NCBI RefSeq assembly: GCF_000960995.1
Contig: NZ_CP009433.1
Location: forward strand, 132,021 to 196,020
Origin: Burkholderia glumae LMG 2196 = ATCC 33617
GTDB taxonomy: Bacteria; Pseudomonadota; Gammaproteobacteria; Burkholderiales; Burkholderiaceae
Length of the DNA stretch: 64,000 bases
Direction: 5' to 3'
In this document: positions 16,003 to 24,842 of the stretch, in pieces
How positions within the stretch are numbered: the first letter of the stretch is position 1
How the letters are laid out: every line of letters begins with the position of its first letter
Position numbers and translations under genes: made by a program
The notes under the pieces: model-generated
Seen by the model: the letters and a program-made list of their open reading frames with translations, nothing else
What the model was told of the DNA's origin: nothing
Database searches by the model: none

Positions 16003-18240
16003 TCAGTCGAGGGCAGGCATACCCTCGGCCTCAGCGTCGGCGAGTGGGTTGCGCTCGGTGTGGTGCGTTTCGTCCTGCTCGTTGGCATCGTCAGGCGTTG
16101 CCTGCACTACGCCGACATCGGATTCGCGATCGTCCGCGTTGGCGGGGTCGGCGTCGGGCGCGTCCGTGGCGTCCGTAGCGTCCGAGTCGTCCGCATCGTC
16201 ATCCTCGGCGCGGCGTTTGCGCCAGAGTTCGCGAGGCCGCGTCTCGGCGGCTGCAAGGTGTTCGGGTAGCCATCCGGTGTTGCTGACGAGGCGTTCGGCT
16301 TCAGCGGCTGCGGCGTCCTTCTTCAGCTTCAGGATGCGCATGCCCTCGGCAGGCGAAACGGCGGCGGTCACGACGTCGGCGATGCGTGCCTTCGTGACGT
16401 GGTCGAAATAGCTGGCGCGCGTGGGCTTCCAGTCGTCGGCGAGATTGAGGCCGAGGGCGGGGACGAGCGCGTTGATGCAGTGGGGCGCTTCGTCGGGGGC
16501 GAGGCCGTCAAGGCTGGCGGCGACGTACTGCGCGAGGATGGTTAGCAGCCGTTCGTCGGGCTGTTCGATACACCAGGCAAGTAAAGCGTCGGTGTCGTTG
16601 GGGATGATGCCAGCCCAGGCGCCGCGCTGCTCAGTGGCGATCCGATAGGGGAGGTCGTCGGCGAGTTCGGGCGCGTGCCGACCAACCGAACTGGTGTTGT
16701 CACGCCACTGGATATCGATCGCGCTTGCGCCGGAGCCGGGGGCGTACTCGGAGACGAGGAAGCGGTGAACGAGTGCGGCGAGTGCGACGTGGGGCTGGCG
16801 CGCGATCGCGAGGGAGATTGAGGCGGTACGTCGTGCGTTGAGGCGCAGGGTAAGGGCGGCGGAGTGCGGCCCCTTGGCGGCGGGCGCGGCGGCGGCAGGG
16901 CTACCGGCGGGGTTGCGTGCGAGGGGAGACGCGGCGTCGTCGGCGCCGTGGTCGTCGTTGTCCGCGCCGTCGTCGGCTGCAAGGTCGCCGTCCTGGGCGT
17001 GTTCGGTGTCGTCGCGCTTGATCCAACCGCGCTCGATGGTGGGCGCGCCGTGGCTGTCGATCGAGACAACCGCGCCGGCGGTGGCCATCTGCAAGGGCGT
17101 ATACACCTGCAAGGATTCTTCGATCTGCACGTGGCGGTGTTCGAGCGCGGCGTACTCGTCGCCAAGCCGCTCGAAGGTGGCTTCGTCAATTTCCTCGTCT
17201 TCCTGCTCGGCCTGAATCGCGTCCATGCGGGCGGAAATGGCGTCCATCTCCTGCCGTTGCTCGTCGGTCGGGGGCGCGGCGGTCGCCGGCAGGCGTTGGA
17301 GCGTGGCGCGGGTCGCATAGTCGAAGACGGGGATAACCTTGACCCATGCCCATCCTTCGCCCCTGACCGTGGCGGCAACGGTTTCGAGCATGTCGGCGGC
17401 GACGCGCTCCATGAGGGCGTGGTCGGAATACCACGCGGTGCCCTGGTCGGAGAACAGGTCACGGCGCACGTTGCCGCCTGCGGCCTCGTAGGCGTCGATG
17501 CCGACGAACAGGGCGATGCGGTTGCTTTGAAAATCGTGTTCGCGGGCGACCAGCTTGCGGCGAATGGTGGCCGCACCTCGGTCGTAGTCCGGGGCGTCGA
17601 ACCATGCGCGCTCCTGTTCGTCGTGACTGTCGGAGACGGCGAGGGCCTGCATTACATCAATGCGGATTTCGTCGTTGCGGAAAAGCTCGATCAGCTTCGG
17701 TGAGACGCGCGCCAGTTTGAGGCGTCGCCGGACGGTCTGCTCACTGGTGCCGTAGATTTCGGCGATTTCTGAGACGCTACGGCCCGCGTCCACCATGACG
17801 CGAAAGGCTTCGAACTGGTCGGCCGGGTGGGGCGGCTCACGCATTTCGTTTTCGGCGGCGCTCATCAGGACGGCATCCTCGACCGACACGACAAGGCAGC
17901 GGACCGGGTAATCGTCAGGGATGTTGCCGCGCTCGGCCAGCAAGGCAAGTGCGCGGCGGCGGCGCTCGCCAGCGGCGACGCCATAGGTCTGCGCGCGCTT
18001 GGCGCCGACCTTCATTGGGTGAACGACGAGGTTCTGCAAGAGCCCGCCGGTGTGCCAAATGTTGTCAGCCAAGGCTTCAATACCGATGGGCTGCTTGCGC
18101 CGCATATTGAAGGGAGAGGCGACGATGCGTTTGAGGGGGATCAGACGCACGTCGTCTGCCTGTTGGTGGGCCTCGGGGGGTGCGGGGGGAACGCCCGCGT
18201 CGTGAGCGAGAGCCGGGATTTCGGTGATCACTGCGTTCAT
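16003..18240 (-). CDS. ParB-like nuclease-domain protein
   Basis: The protein has 745 residues. After a ~30-residue leader (DAGVPPAPPEAHQQ, shared with two other genes) comes the ParB/Srx fold: IPLKRIVASPFNMRR, GGLLQNLVVHP and the GERRRRALALL motif. A partly conserved HTH follows (SVSEIAEIYGTSEQTVRRRLKLA). The C-terminal half is long, acidic and low in complexity (DDDADDSDATDATDA). Plasmid ParB-like proteins of this size occur in Burkholderiales backbones and may not be true partition proteins; no adjacent parA is present. I chose ATG 18240 because AAGGAGG lies 6 bp upstream. Confidence 0.85.
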   Translation of the reverse strand: MNAVITEIPALAHDAGVPPAPPEAHQQADDVRLIPLKRIVASPFNMRRKQPIGIEALADNIWHTGGLLQNLVVHPMKVGAKRAQTYGVAAGERRRRALALLAERGNIPDDYPVRCLVVSVEDAVLMSAAENEMREPPHPADQFEAFRVMVDAGRSVSEIAEIYGTSEQTVRRRLKLARVSPKLIELFRNDEIRIDVMQALAVSDSHDEQERAWFDAPDYDRGAATIRRKLVAREHDFQSNRIALFVGIDAYEAAGGNVRRDLFSDQGTAWYSDHALMERVAADMLETVAATVRGEGWAWVKVIPVFDYATRATLQRLPATAAPPTDEQRQEMDAISARMDAIQAEQEDEEIDEATFERLGDEYAALEHRHVQIEESLQVYTPLQMATAGAVVSIDSHGAPTIERGWIKRDDTEHAQDGDLAADDGADNDDHGADDAASPLARNPAGSPAAAAPAAKGPHSAALTLRLNARRTASISLAIARQPHVALAALVHRFLVSEYAPGSGASAIDIQWRDNTSSVGRHAPELADDLPYRIATEQRGAWAGIIPNDTDALLAWCIEQPDERLLTILAQYVAASLDGLAPDEAPHCINALVPALGLNLADDWKPTRASYFDHVTKARIADVVTAAVSPAEGMRILKLKKDAAAAEAERLVSNTGWLPEHLAAAETRPRELWRKRRAEDDDADDSDATDATDAPDADPANADDRESDVGVVQATPDDANEQDETHHTERNPLADAEAEGMPALD

Positions 18241-18269
18241 GCTACCTCCTTGCTGTGGTGGAAAAGTCG

Positions 18270-18453
18270 CTGCCTTATGGAGCCGCCTCGACGCATGGGT
18301 GCGCGAGCGGGAAGGCATGGCAGGGGCGCGCACCAGGCCGCATGCGGAGCGCAGGCGAAGCCGCGCACCGAACGGGCGCAGGGCGCGGCGAAGCGAACCC
18401 TTGCGATGTCGGCCCGCCGCGCTATGCGTCGGGATGAGGCGGCCCAAAGGCAG
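18270..18453 (-). repeat. Long imperfect inverted repeat (leader hairpin, copy 2)
   Basis: CTGCCTTATGGAGCCGCCTC...GACGCAT (18270-18295) pairs with ATGCGTCGGGATGAGGCGGCCCAAAGGCAG (18424-18453). The loop contains GCGGAGCGCAGGCGAAGCCG and GCGAAGCGAACCCTTGCG, which recur in copies 3 and 4. It sits 30 bp upstream of the ParB-like start. The ribosome site itself is outside the arms. From 18454 to 18813 I see no gene. Confidence 0.7.
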
Positions 18454-18881
18454 CGCCACCGCAGCTGAGGGGGTGGAAGGCAGGGATGGGATGCCGAAGC
18501 CCGGGGCTCGCCGGCGCGGGCCGTGATCGGCCCGCGGCCCCTTCCGCGCGGCAGGCCGCGCGGCTGGCGGGGCGGCCAGCGCCGGGGCGGGCCGCGCGAG
18601 CGGCCAAGCCCCAGGAGCGACGGTCTGTGGACACCGTGTCGCCGGCGTGCGGCTTGCGTGACAGGCAGCGCCTGGCGCGCAAGGTGCGGCCAGGCGGCAC
18701 GGCTGGATAGTCAGCCAGGCAGAGACCCAGCGAAGATGCACGGGCCGCCGACGGGGTCGGTGGTCGGCGCCGCGCGCGGCAGGCCGGCGGCAACTGCCGC
18801 CGGCACCAGCACATCAGCTCGACAAAATGGCCGGTCGTCGGGCGTGTTCAACGCCGGCATCAAATTCGTCTTTCGTCATCG

Positions 18882-19049
18882 TCAAGTCCTCCGCACGCCC
18901 TGGCCCAGCTCGAAGGCGTCGCGCAGCGCGTGGATGAGTTCCGCGATGGAGACGGTCACGGTGTCGGCGTCGTCGGTGCCGGTCATGCGCGAGTCGAAAT
19001 GCTTCGAGATGAGGGCGCAGAGAAGGTGCTTGATGTAAAAGTGATGCAT
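18882..19049 (-). CDS. Tiny acidic helical protein
   Basis: The protein has 55 residues: it starts MHHFYIKHLLCALISKHFDSR and ends IAELIHALRDAFELGQGVRRT. The C-terminal 20 residues resemble those of the 19155-19325 protein, suggesting small paralogues. A second short frame (18814-18879, 21 residues) begins 2 bp after its stop. No function is known. Confidence 0.4.
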   Translation of the reverse strand: MHHFYIKHLLCALISKHFDSRMTGTDDADTVTVSIAELIHALRDAFELGQGVRRT

Positions 19050-19065
19050 GTGAGTCTCGGGTAAG

Positions 19066-19095
19066 GGCGGCCGGCCGGGTCAACGGCCGGCCGCC
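19066..19095. repeat. Intergenic 12-bp hairpin
   Basis: GGCGGCCGGCCG and CGGCCGGCCGCC form a perfect inverted repeat with a 6-nt loop between the two tiny genes. There is no T-run, so it looks like a REP-like hairpin or mRNA end protector. Confidence 0.5.
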
Positions 19096-19154
19096 GCGCG
19101 ATGGGGATTGAGAAGGCCCGCGGTGCCGCGCCAGCGGCCGCGGGGGTAGTCTGG

Positions 19155-19325
19155 CTACTTCACGGACCGGCCACAGTCGAATGCCTCACGTAATGCGTAT
19201 CGAAGCGATGGCATCAAGACCTCTATTTCGATGTCGTCGCCTCCGCGCCAGACGGACTCAATCTCGTCGCCAAACGCACGTTGCGCGATCGCTTTCATTA
19301 GTACCTCGATCTGATACTCAAGCAT
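19155..19325 (-). CDS. Tiny acidic protein, paralogue of 18882-19049
   Basis: The protein has 56 residues: it starts MLEYQIEVLMKAIAQRAFGDE and ends LMPSLRYALREAFDCGRSVK. The final helix matches ALRDAFELG of the neighbouring small protein. It lies downstream of the IS-interrupted gene and probably belonged to the same operon. Confidence 0.4.
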   Translation of the reverse strand: MLEYQIEVLMKAIAQRAFGDEIESVWRGGDDIEIEVLMPSLRYALREAFDCGRSVK

Positions 19326-19620
19326 GATTGCCTTCGAAGATGGTTCGGCCGGCCGCGCGGAGCGTCCGGCGCCGCGTGGTTAGGAAAGTTGGACAGCACC
19401 GCGGTTTGACGCGAGCGTGAACGCGAAAAGCCAGGTTCGATACGTCTCGGCCATCACGACGTCCTCGTCGGCGTCAACGACGGCCATGAAGCGTTCAAAA
19501 TCCTTCGCGAGCTTGCCGCATACGCTCGTGCCGATCGTGCCGAATGCGAGCGAAAAATCGATCAGCTCGTAGAAGGGCCCCGCCTTCGCCGCGATTGCGC
19601 CGTTGTGAAAAGCTCGGTTA

Positions 19621-20534
19621 GAGGCCAGTTCAAAAACTCCCGAGAGGGGCTGTTTACTTCCTCGGCAAGCTGTTAACCTTGGGCATCAGAACAACGGAAG
19701 TCCAAGGATGGAAGCGCCAATCATTGACGACGAACTGTGGATACTGATCGAACCATTGCTGCCACCTGCGAAGCTTCGAGCGAAGAGCGATCCTGGTCGC
19801 CCGCGCGTGTCCGACCGTGCGGCTCTCAACGGCATCCTGTTCGTGTTCAAAACGGGAATTCGTTGGAACCACTTGCCGACTCGTCTGGGCTTTGGCTCGG
19901 GCGCCACATGCTGGCGGCGATTGAGCGACTGGCAAAAGGCTGGTGTATGGGACCAACTGCACGAGTTGCTTCTCGACAAGTTGCGTGCGGCCGGCCAAAT
20001 CGATCTGTCATACGCTGCGGTCGATTCGTCGTCCGTGCGCGCCGTTGGGGCGGGCGAAAAACTGGCCCGAACCCCACCGATCGCGCGCGACCCGGTTCCA
20101 AGCACCACGTCCTCGTAGACGCCAACGGCGTTCCTCTCGTTGCGATCCTGACTGGCGCGAACACCAACGACGTCACGCAGTTGCTGCCGCTCGTTGATGC
20201 GATTCCACCCATTCGCGGCGTTCGTGGCCGAGCGCTTCAGAAGCCCGGCGTCGTCTACGCCGATCGCGGCTACGATTCCACCCGACATCGTCGCGCGTTG
20301 CGCGAACGCGGTATCAAGCCCGTGATCGCCAAGCGCCGGACCGAGCATGGCAGTGGTCTGGGCAAGTATCGTTGGGTGGTCGAACGTACGCATTCCTGGC
20401 TACACAATTTCCGGCGCCTACGCACTCGCTTCGAGCGACGTGCCTACATTCACGAAGCATTCCTCAAACTTGGCTGCTCGCTCATCTGTTGGAACATCTT
20501 CAGACGAGCTGAGCAGGGTTTTTGAACTGGCCTC
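19621..20534 (+). mobile_element. IS5-family insertion sequence, copy 1 (914 bp)
   Basis: The terminal inverted repeats begin GAGGCCAGTTCAAAAAC and end GTTTTTGAACTGGCCTC. A TTA target duplication flanks the element (19618-19620 and 20535-20537). It carries one transposase made by -1 frameshifting. A copy of the same length, apparently identical, lies in the opposite orientation at 34975-35888. Confidence 0.92.
19708..20525 (+). CDS. IS5-family transposase (IS427-like, -1 frameshift), copy 1
   Basis: The first frame (19708-20118) encodes the N-terminal DUF4096-like domain (MEAPIIDDELWILIEPLLPPAK...FKTGIRWNHLP). The second frame, one base back, encodes the DDE catalytic half (TGPNPTDRARPGSKHHVLVDANG, ADRGYDS, RWVVERTHSWL). 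The run GAAAAAC at 20056-20062 lies exactly where the two frames must join, giving ...VRAVGAGEKTGPNPTDR and a protein of about 272 residues. Programmed -1 frameshifting is usual in this IS5 subgroup. Confidence 0.88.
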
Positions 20535-20827
20535 TTAGAAAGGCCGATCGACACGGCGGGGTATCCGGCCAGGCCGGCGAGCTGTTCGATAAAAATTGCG
20601 TGCGTGAGATGGGTGCCGGCGCTGAATTCGAACTCGTCTTGATACCGGTAGACGCGGCCGGATTCGATTTCCGGGGCGCGCTCGGGGAATCGAGGCGATA
20701 GCCTCAAGATCACGGTGTCGGGTTCAGTGGATTCACCTTGTGCGTCACGGGAGGGCGATTCGACGGGTTCGAGGCCGGCGTATGCCGTAACAAGGAGTTG
20801 CATGGCGATCTTCCTTGGACTGGTGTT

Positions 20828-21481
20828 TTAAGCCGCGGCGAGTTGTGCGCCAGGGAGCGGAGCCGACAGGCGGGCTTTCGCCGCGGCGAAATAGGTTTCG
20901 TCGAGCTCGATGCCGATGTAGCGTCGGCCGAGTTCGCGGGCCGCAACGCACGTCGAGCCGGAGCCCGCGAACGGGTCGAGCACCGTGTCGCCTGGCTTCG
21001 TGAAGGCCGCAATCAGCGTGCGCAGCGCGGCGACGGGCTTTTCGGTCGGGTGGTGCCGGTTGCCGGTGTACGGGAAGGGCTGAACGTCTGCGATCGGGTT
21101 CGCGGGCGCCTCGGGCCGTCCCTTTCCGAGCACGTAGGCCGCTTCGTGCTGATACTTGACCATGCCGCTCTTTGAGCCGTAGGTCTTCGTGAAAATGAGG
21201 TGGCCGCACACGCGAAAGCCGGCCCGCTTCCATGCTTGAAAGAACCGATCGACCTTGTTCCAGCCGTAGAAGCTCACGCAGACGGTGTCGCGCTTGAGCA
21301 CGCGGTAGATTTCCGCGAACGCGGGATCAAGCCATTCGTCGGTGACGTCGTTGGCGATCGAGCGGCCGGAGCGGTCGCGGAAGTTGACGAGATAGGGCGG
21401 GTCCGTAATCACGCAGTCGACGGATTCGCGGGCGAGTTGGGGCAGGGCGACAAGGCAGTCGCCGCGAAATAGCAGGCTCAC
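20828..21481 (-). CDS. Orphan adenine/cytosine-N4 DNA methyltransferase
   Basis: The protein has 217 residues. DPPY at residues 27-30 is the catalytic motif IV and FAGSGST at 171-177 is the SAM-binding motif I, so motif order is IV before I (beta class, like YhdJ or CcrM without an extension). HPTEKPV supports the family. There is no restriction endonuclease gene beside it, so it is an orphan enzyme, probably protecting the element from host restriction during transfer or regulating replication. Confidence 0.9.
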   Translation of the reverse strand: MSLLFRGDCLVALPQLARESVDCVITDPPYLVNFRDRSGRSIANDVTDEWLDPAFAEIYRVLKRDTVCVSFYGWNKVDRFFQAWKRAGFRVCGHLIFTKTYGSKSGMVKYQHEAAYVLGKGRPEAPANPIADVQPFPYTGNRHHPTEKPVAALRTLIAAFTKPGDTVLDPFAGSGSTCVAARELGRRYIGIELDETYFAAAKARLSAPLPGAQLAAA

Positions 21482-21482
21482 A

Positions 21483-22214
21483 TCTGGCTCCAGAAGTTAG
21501 GGGGCGGTAGCCAGAGCGCTGCCGTTTGCGCACCGTGCTACCTGGGGCCAGCGGCGCGCGAACGGAGATGGCGGGCAAGCGACGTGGAATACCGCAGTGC
21601 GCGCAGCGCGCGAGGATATGCCGCGAAAGCGCTTGAAGAGACCGGGGCCGTGCGACGCTTGTCGCGCACGGCGTCCGGGCTCGGTCCGCCAGACACGGGC
21701 GGGCGATCGTCGGCGCCAGGTTGAGAGGTCGACTGCGTTCGGCCGAGACGGCGGGCTGGTCGGACGGGGCGGGGGACGCGGGCGGTGTTTCGTCCCGGTC
21801 ATGAGCGACGCGGCGGCCGGCGTGCGGCGCCCCCGGGCGCCGCCGGCGGGCCGGCCGCGCGGCGCGATCGCGATTCGTCCTGCCTCGAGCACGCGGCGCG
21901 AGTCGGCGTCTGTCGAACTGGCGGAGCGGTGGCCATCGCGGTGGTTTTGTGCGCACCGCCCCGCGCCGAAGCGGCGTGGGCGGTGCGCCCGGCGCTGTCG
22001 CGATGCAGCGCCAGCTGCTCGCCGCGCTGCCCAGCGCGACGGCGCCGGCGGCTAAAGAAGAGAGTTGCTCGAGGGGGATTGCGTATCGGGGATCGCTGGC
22101 CGGTCGGCACGCAGGTGCCGAACCGCGCAGTTGCACGACGCGGAGCGCGACGGCGCCACGCTCCAGGGCGCAGCGCCGTCAGACGCGCCGGCGGGCGCCG
22201 GCGCGCGGGTCTTC
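21483..22214. other. GC-rich non-coding leader zone with hairpins
   Basis: This ~730-bp gap between the methyltransferase start and the DUF932 stop has overlapping open frames on both strands but no credible gene. It contains a strong hairpin at 21951-21988 (GCGCACCGCCC...GGGCGGTGCGC, with a second paired step inside) and GCCGTGCG/CGCGCACGGC near 21648-21673. It probably corresponds to the leader of the leftward methyltransferase gene. Confidence 0.5.
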
Positions 22215-23042
22215 TTAGCGGATGCGATCGCGCAGGGCGTCGGCGAGAATCCACAGCGACCGGTTGAGGCGGACGTCTTGATCGATGCCGGTGACCTCGC
22301 GCGTGCGGCTTCTCCGGCCGGCTGCATTGCGCCCGGGCAAGCCACCTCGCACCAGCGACTCCTGCACGCGGTTGAAGGTCGTCCACAGATCGTCGGACGT
22401 GTCGTCGGCACGGCGCGGGCGCAGGATCTGAGCTTCCGTCACGGGCGCCGGTGCCTTCGTCGTGTCGTAGCGGAGCGCGAGCGCTGCCTTAGCGAACGCA
22501 TGCTGTTCATGCGGCGCCAACCGGAGGCTAGACATTTCCTCCTTGACTTCGCGAATCAGGCCGAAGCCGTCGAGCACCTCGTAGGCGCCCGACACAACGT
22601 CGTCGACCACATTGCCCTTGTGCCGGACGCGCACGTCGTGTGTCTTGTCGCCGATCACCAGACCGTTAGAACAGACATAGCGAAAGTAGCCCCCCATCAT
22701 TTGGTAGCTCGAGCTGCCATCGTGGCTATTGAGAAGAATGATCTCGGGGCTGTCGGCCTTGCAGATCTGCGTTGCGTGGCGCAAGCGAATCATGTGCTTC
22801 GCATGCTCGCGCTTGCCTTGATCGCGCACGCGCGACTGGCAGGCCATGAACGGTTGGAACCCTTCCGCGCGCAGTTTTTCGATGACGGCGATCGTCGGAA
22901 TGTAGGTGTAGCGTTCCGACCGAGACGCGTGCTTGTCGTCCGCGAATATCGAAGGCGCCACGCGGCGGATCTGGTCGTCGGTCAAGGGCGAGTGGGAGCG
23001 AACGATGTTGGCGGTGCGGCTGAAATTCGAGGCAAGGCGCAT
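22215..23042 (-). CDS. DUF932 (phage/plasmid-like) protein
   Basis: The protein has 275 residues from ATG 23042 (MRLASNFSRTANIVRSHSPLTDDQIRRVAPSIFADDKH), with GGAG 9 bp upstream. YIPTIAVIEKLRAEGFQPFMACQSRVRDQGKREHAKHMIRLRH and EIILLNSHDGSSSYQMMGGYFRYVCSNGLVIG are the conserved blocks of the DUF932 family found on plasmids and phages, function unknown. Open frames continuing upstream are not used because they read through the leader hairpin. Confidence 0.88.
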   Translation of the reverse strand: MRLASNFSRTANIVRSHSPLTDDQIRRVAPSIFADDKHASRSERYTYIPTIAVIEKLRAEGFQPFMACQSRVRDQGKREHAKHMIRLRHATQICKADSPEIILLNSHDGSSSYQMMGGYFRYVCSNGLVIGDKTHDVRVRHKGNVVDDVVSGAYEVLDGFGLIREVKEEMSSLRLAPHEQHAFAKAALALRYDTTKAPAPVTEAQILRPRRADDTSDDLWTTFNRVQESLVRGGLPGRNAAGRRSRTREVTGIDQDVRLNRSLWILADALRDRIR

Positions 23043-23155
23043 AGCATTTCTCCAGTGGGTTGAGGATGGGTGTCGAGCTGACCGGGACCGAAGATTCGGA
23101 GCCCCGCGTAGGGGTTGTGCGGTTTCGTTCCGGCCTCGGCTTCCTGCTGCCGCCG

Positions 23156-23298
23156 GTCCCGTGAGTTCGTCGCCCTGCGACACACGGAGCGCGGGCGCGG
23201 GGCCGTGCCAGGGCGGCCGCCTGCGGCCGGCGAAGCGAACCCTTGCGCGGCCCCGCGGCAGTGCTACGGTCGCGATTTGGGCGACGAACGGACGGGAC
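23156..23298 (-). repeat. Long imperfect inverted repeat (leader hairpin, copy 3)
   Basis: GTCCCGTGAGTTCGTCGCCC (23156-23175) pairs with GGGCGACGAACGGACGGGAC (23279-23298) at 18 of 20 positions. An inner arm, GCGCGGGGCCGTGCCAGGG, pairs with CCCTTGCGCGGCCCCGCGG. It lies ~115 bp upstream of the DUF932 start and contains GCGAAGCGAACCCTTGCG, also present in copy 2. The flanking 23299-23598 holds no gene. Confidence 0.65.
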
Positions 23299-23598
23299 TG
23301 GACGGAGCGCGCGGGCTGGAAGGGAAGCGCTCGCCGCGCGGCGAGCGCCGATTCGGGGCATCGCCCCGACTGAATAGCAGTGTTGGGCGTTCGCGAGCGC
23401 GTCACGCCCGGGTGCTCGAGCACAATGGGCTCAGCGCGCGGCGCGAGCCCGCGATCCGGCGGGTCACGCAGGGGAACACTCGAGCTGCGCGGATCTGTGT
23501 CGGATGACGGGCGCACCAGTGCGGCCGCATGCCGAGCAGCCGGGCGCAGCGCCGGCGGCACGTCGATCACGTGCAGCCGCGCCGGCGGCGCCGTCAGG

Positions 23599-24060
23599 CT
23601 AGAACAGCGACAGTTGTGCGGGAGACTTGGACTCGCGCGCGCGATCGGCCGACGCATCGTGCTCGAGCCACGGGTCCGCGTCGGTCTCGTCGTCAGGTGC
23701 GACAGCGCGCGCAACGGGCGCAACGCATCGGGCGGCAGCACGCGCGATCGCTTCGAACTCGGCTAGCGTGGTGGCCGCCAGCGCGTCGCTCGCCTGCTCG
23801 GACGTCGAGCACTCGACGCTCGCATAGACACCGTCATATCGTCGCGATACGCCGAACAGCCCGGCCCTCGCGTCGCGCGGAATGTAGGCGATGAGCCGGG
23901 TACCGTACCAGTCATCGGTCTTGCGCGCCCATGCCCTGTCGATATAGTCACGGACAAGTCCGTGCGCGGCCGCCACCTCGGCGCCGCGTCGGATGTGCTC
24001 TTGGTAGCGATAGTCCCGAGCGGTTCGGAAGTTCGGGAGATCCAGATATCGCTGACGCAT
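23599..24060 (-). CDS. Hypothetical protein
   Basis: The protein has 153 residues: MRQRYLDLPNFRTARDYRYQEHIRRGAEVAAAHGLVRDYIDRAWARKTDDWYG, then a beta-rich centre and an acidic tail ending SPAQLSLF. GGAGCG lies just upstream of the ATG. The QLSLF end resembles clamp- or SSB-type tail motifs, but I would not assign a partner. No family is recognised. Confidence 0.55.
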   Translation of the reverse strand: MRQRYLDLPNFRTARDYRYQEHIRRGAEVAAAHGLVRDYIDRAWARKTDDWYGTRLIAYIPRDARAGLFGVSRRYDGVYASVECSTSEQASDALAATTLAEFEAIARAAARCVAPVARAVAPDDETDADPWLEHDASADRARESKSPAQLSLF

Positions 24061-24083
24061 TGCCGCGCTCCTGGTGGTGTGGG

Positions 24084-24113
24084 GCGGGGCACCGCATCCG
24101 GCAGGTGCCCCGC
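24084..24113. repeat. Intergenic 10-bp hairpin
   Basis: GCGGGGCACC and GGTGCCCCGC form a perfect stem with a 10-nt loop directly after the stop of the LPD29 gene (leftward). There is no T-run. It has the same position as other hairpins between genes of this block. Confidence 0.5.
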
Positions 24114-24120
24114 TTCGTCT

Positions 24121-24777
24121 TCAATGGACATCGCTGCGCGCGAACAGGGCGGCTGCCGTCGGCGATCGCGGAAACCCGGTGACATCGGTCCCCCCGCACA
24201 GGATCTCGTCGACGTCGGATTGGAGGCAGCTTCCGGTGCGCTGTCCACCTGTGCGGTGGACGCCCTCGATCTCGACGCCGCAGAGGGCGCCGGCTCGATA
24301 GCGCTCAACGGTTATCGCCGCGCGGTCGTCCGGCGAGAGCCGATCCCTGTACCGCCGCTCGCAGGTGGTGAGAGCGCGTTCGACGGCGGCATCGCTGAAA
24401 GCGCGGGTGAGCGAGATGCGATCCGCAGCGAGGCGAACCGTGCGGTATCCGACCGGCGTGAGCGTGAAATGCTCGACGGCCACGGCGCGGCCGCCGTGGG
24501 CGAGGCGTCGGGCCTGCAACGGGTGAACGAAGCGGCCCACCTGGTCGGCGCGCGGACCGTCCGTCCATGCCACGTCGAGTAGCGTGCCGGCGCCCGTCGA
24601 ATGCACGGACACGGCGAAGAGGCAGGACGGGAATGCCTCGCCGAGGATCTTCTGCACCAGTTGCGCGGTGTCTACCAGGGTCAGCACGGTGACCAGAGCG
24701 AGGGGTTGTTGAACAGCGGTGACAGAGGCTTCTTTCTCGACGCGGCGCGCGCGAGTGGCAGCGGGACGATTCATCAT
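24121..24777 (-). CDS. LPD29-domain protein
   Basis: The protein has 218 residues. Residues ~35-90 (DTAQLVQKILGEAFPSCLFAVSVHSTGAGTLLDVAWTDGPRADQVGRFVHPLQA) match the large-polyvalent-protein-associated domain LPD29, a module of plasmid and phage proteins of unknown role. The C-terminal half has two Cys (SCLQSDVDEILCGG) and no recognised domain. An intergenic hairpin (24814-24835, CGCGCCGG/CCGGCGCG) lies upstream of the start. Confidence 0.75.
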   Translation of the reverse strand: MMNRPAATRARRVEKEASVTAVQQPLALVTVLTLVDTAQLVQKILGEAFPSCLFAVSVHSTGAGTLLDVAWTDGPRADQVGRFVHPLQARRLAHGGRAVAVEHFTLTPVGYRTVRLAADRISLTRAFSDAAVERALTTCERRYRDRLSPDDRAAITVERYRAGALCGVEIEGVHRTGGQRTGSCLQSDVDEILCGGTDVTGFPRSPTAAALFARSDVH

Positions 24778-24842
24778 GACCAGTCTCCAGGTTCGATCGG
24801 AATGCGGGCAGCACGCGCCGGACCGAGCCGGCGCGTTGCGGG

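Larger units (their letters stand above)
19380..20803 (-). pseudogene. Hypothetical gene interrupted by the IS5-family element
   Basis: The 5' part (20803-20538) encodes MQLLVTAYAGLEPVES...YPAVSIGLS and the 3' part (19617-19380) encodes NRAFHNGAIAAKAGPFYELIDFSLAFG...GAVQLS. Removing 19621-20534 and one TTA target copy joins them in frame to a 168-residue protein with no internal stop, so the insertion is recent and the gene was intact before it. No family is recognised; a central YRYQDEFEF...THAIFIEQLAG stretch is typical of plasmid hypothetical proteins. Confidence 0.75.

Noticed and set aside
21483..22214. Protein-coding gene in the GC-rich gap
   Set aside because: Frames on both strands overlap, give Arg/Pro/Ala-rich translations and lack starts with ribosome sites; hairpins dominate the stretch.
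22215..23741. 508-codon version of the DUF932 gene
   Set aside because: The extra 230 codons read through the leader hairpin and have no homology; ATG 23042 has a ribosome site and begins the family domain.
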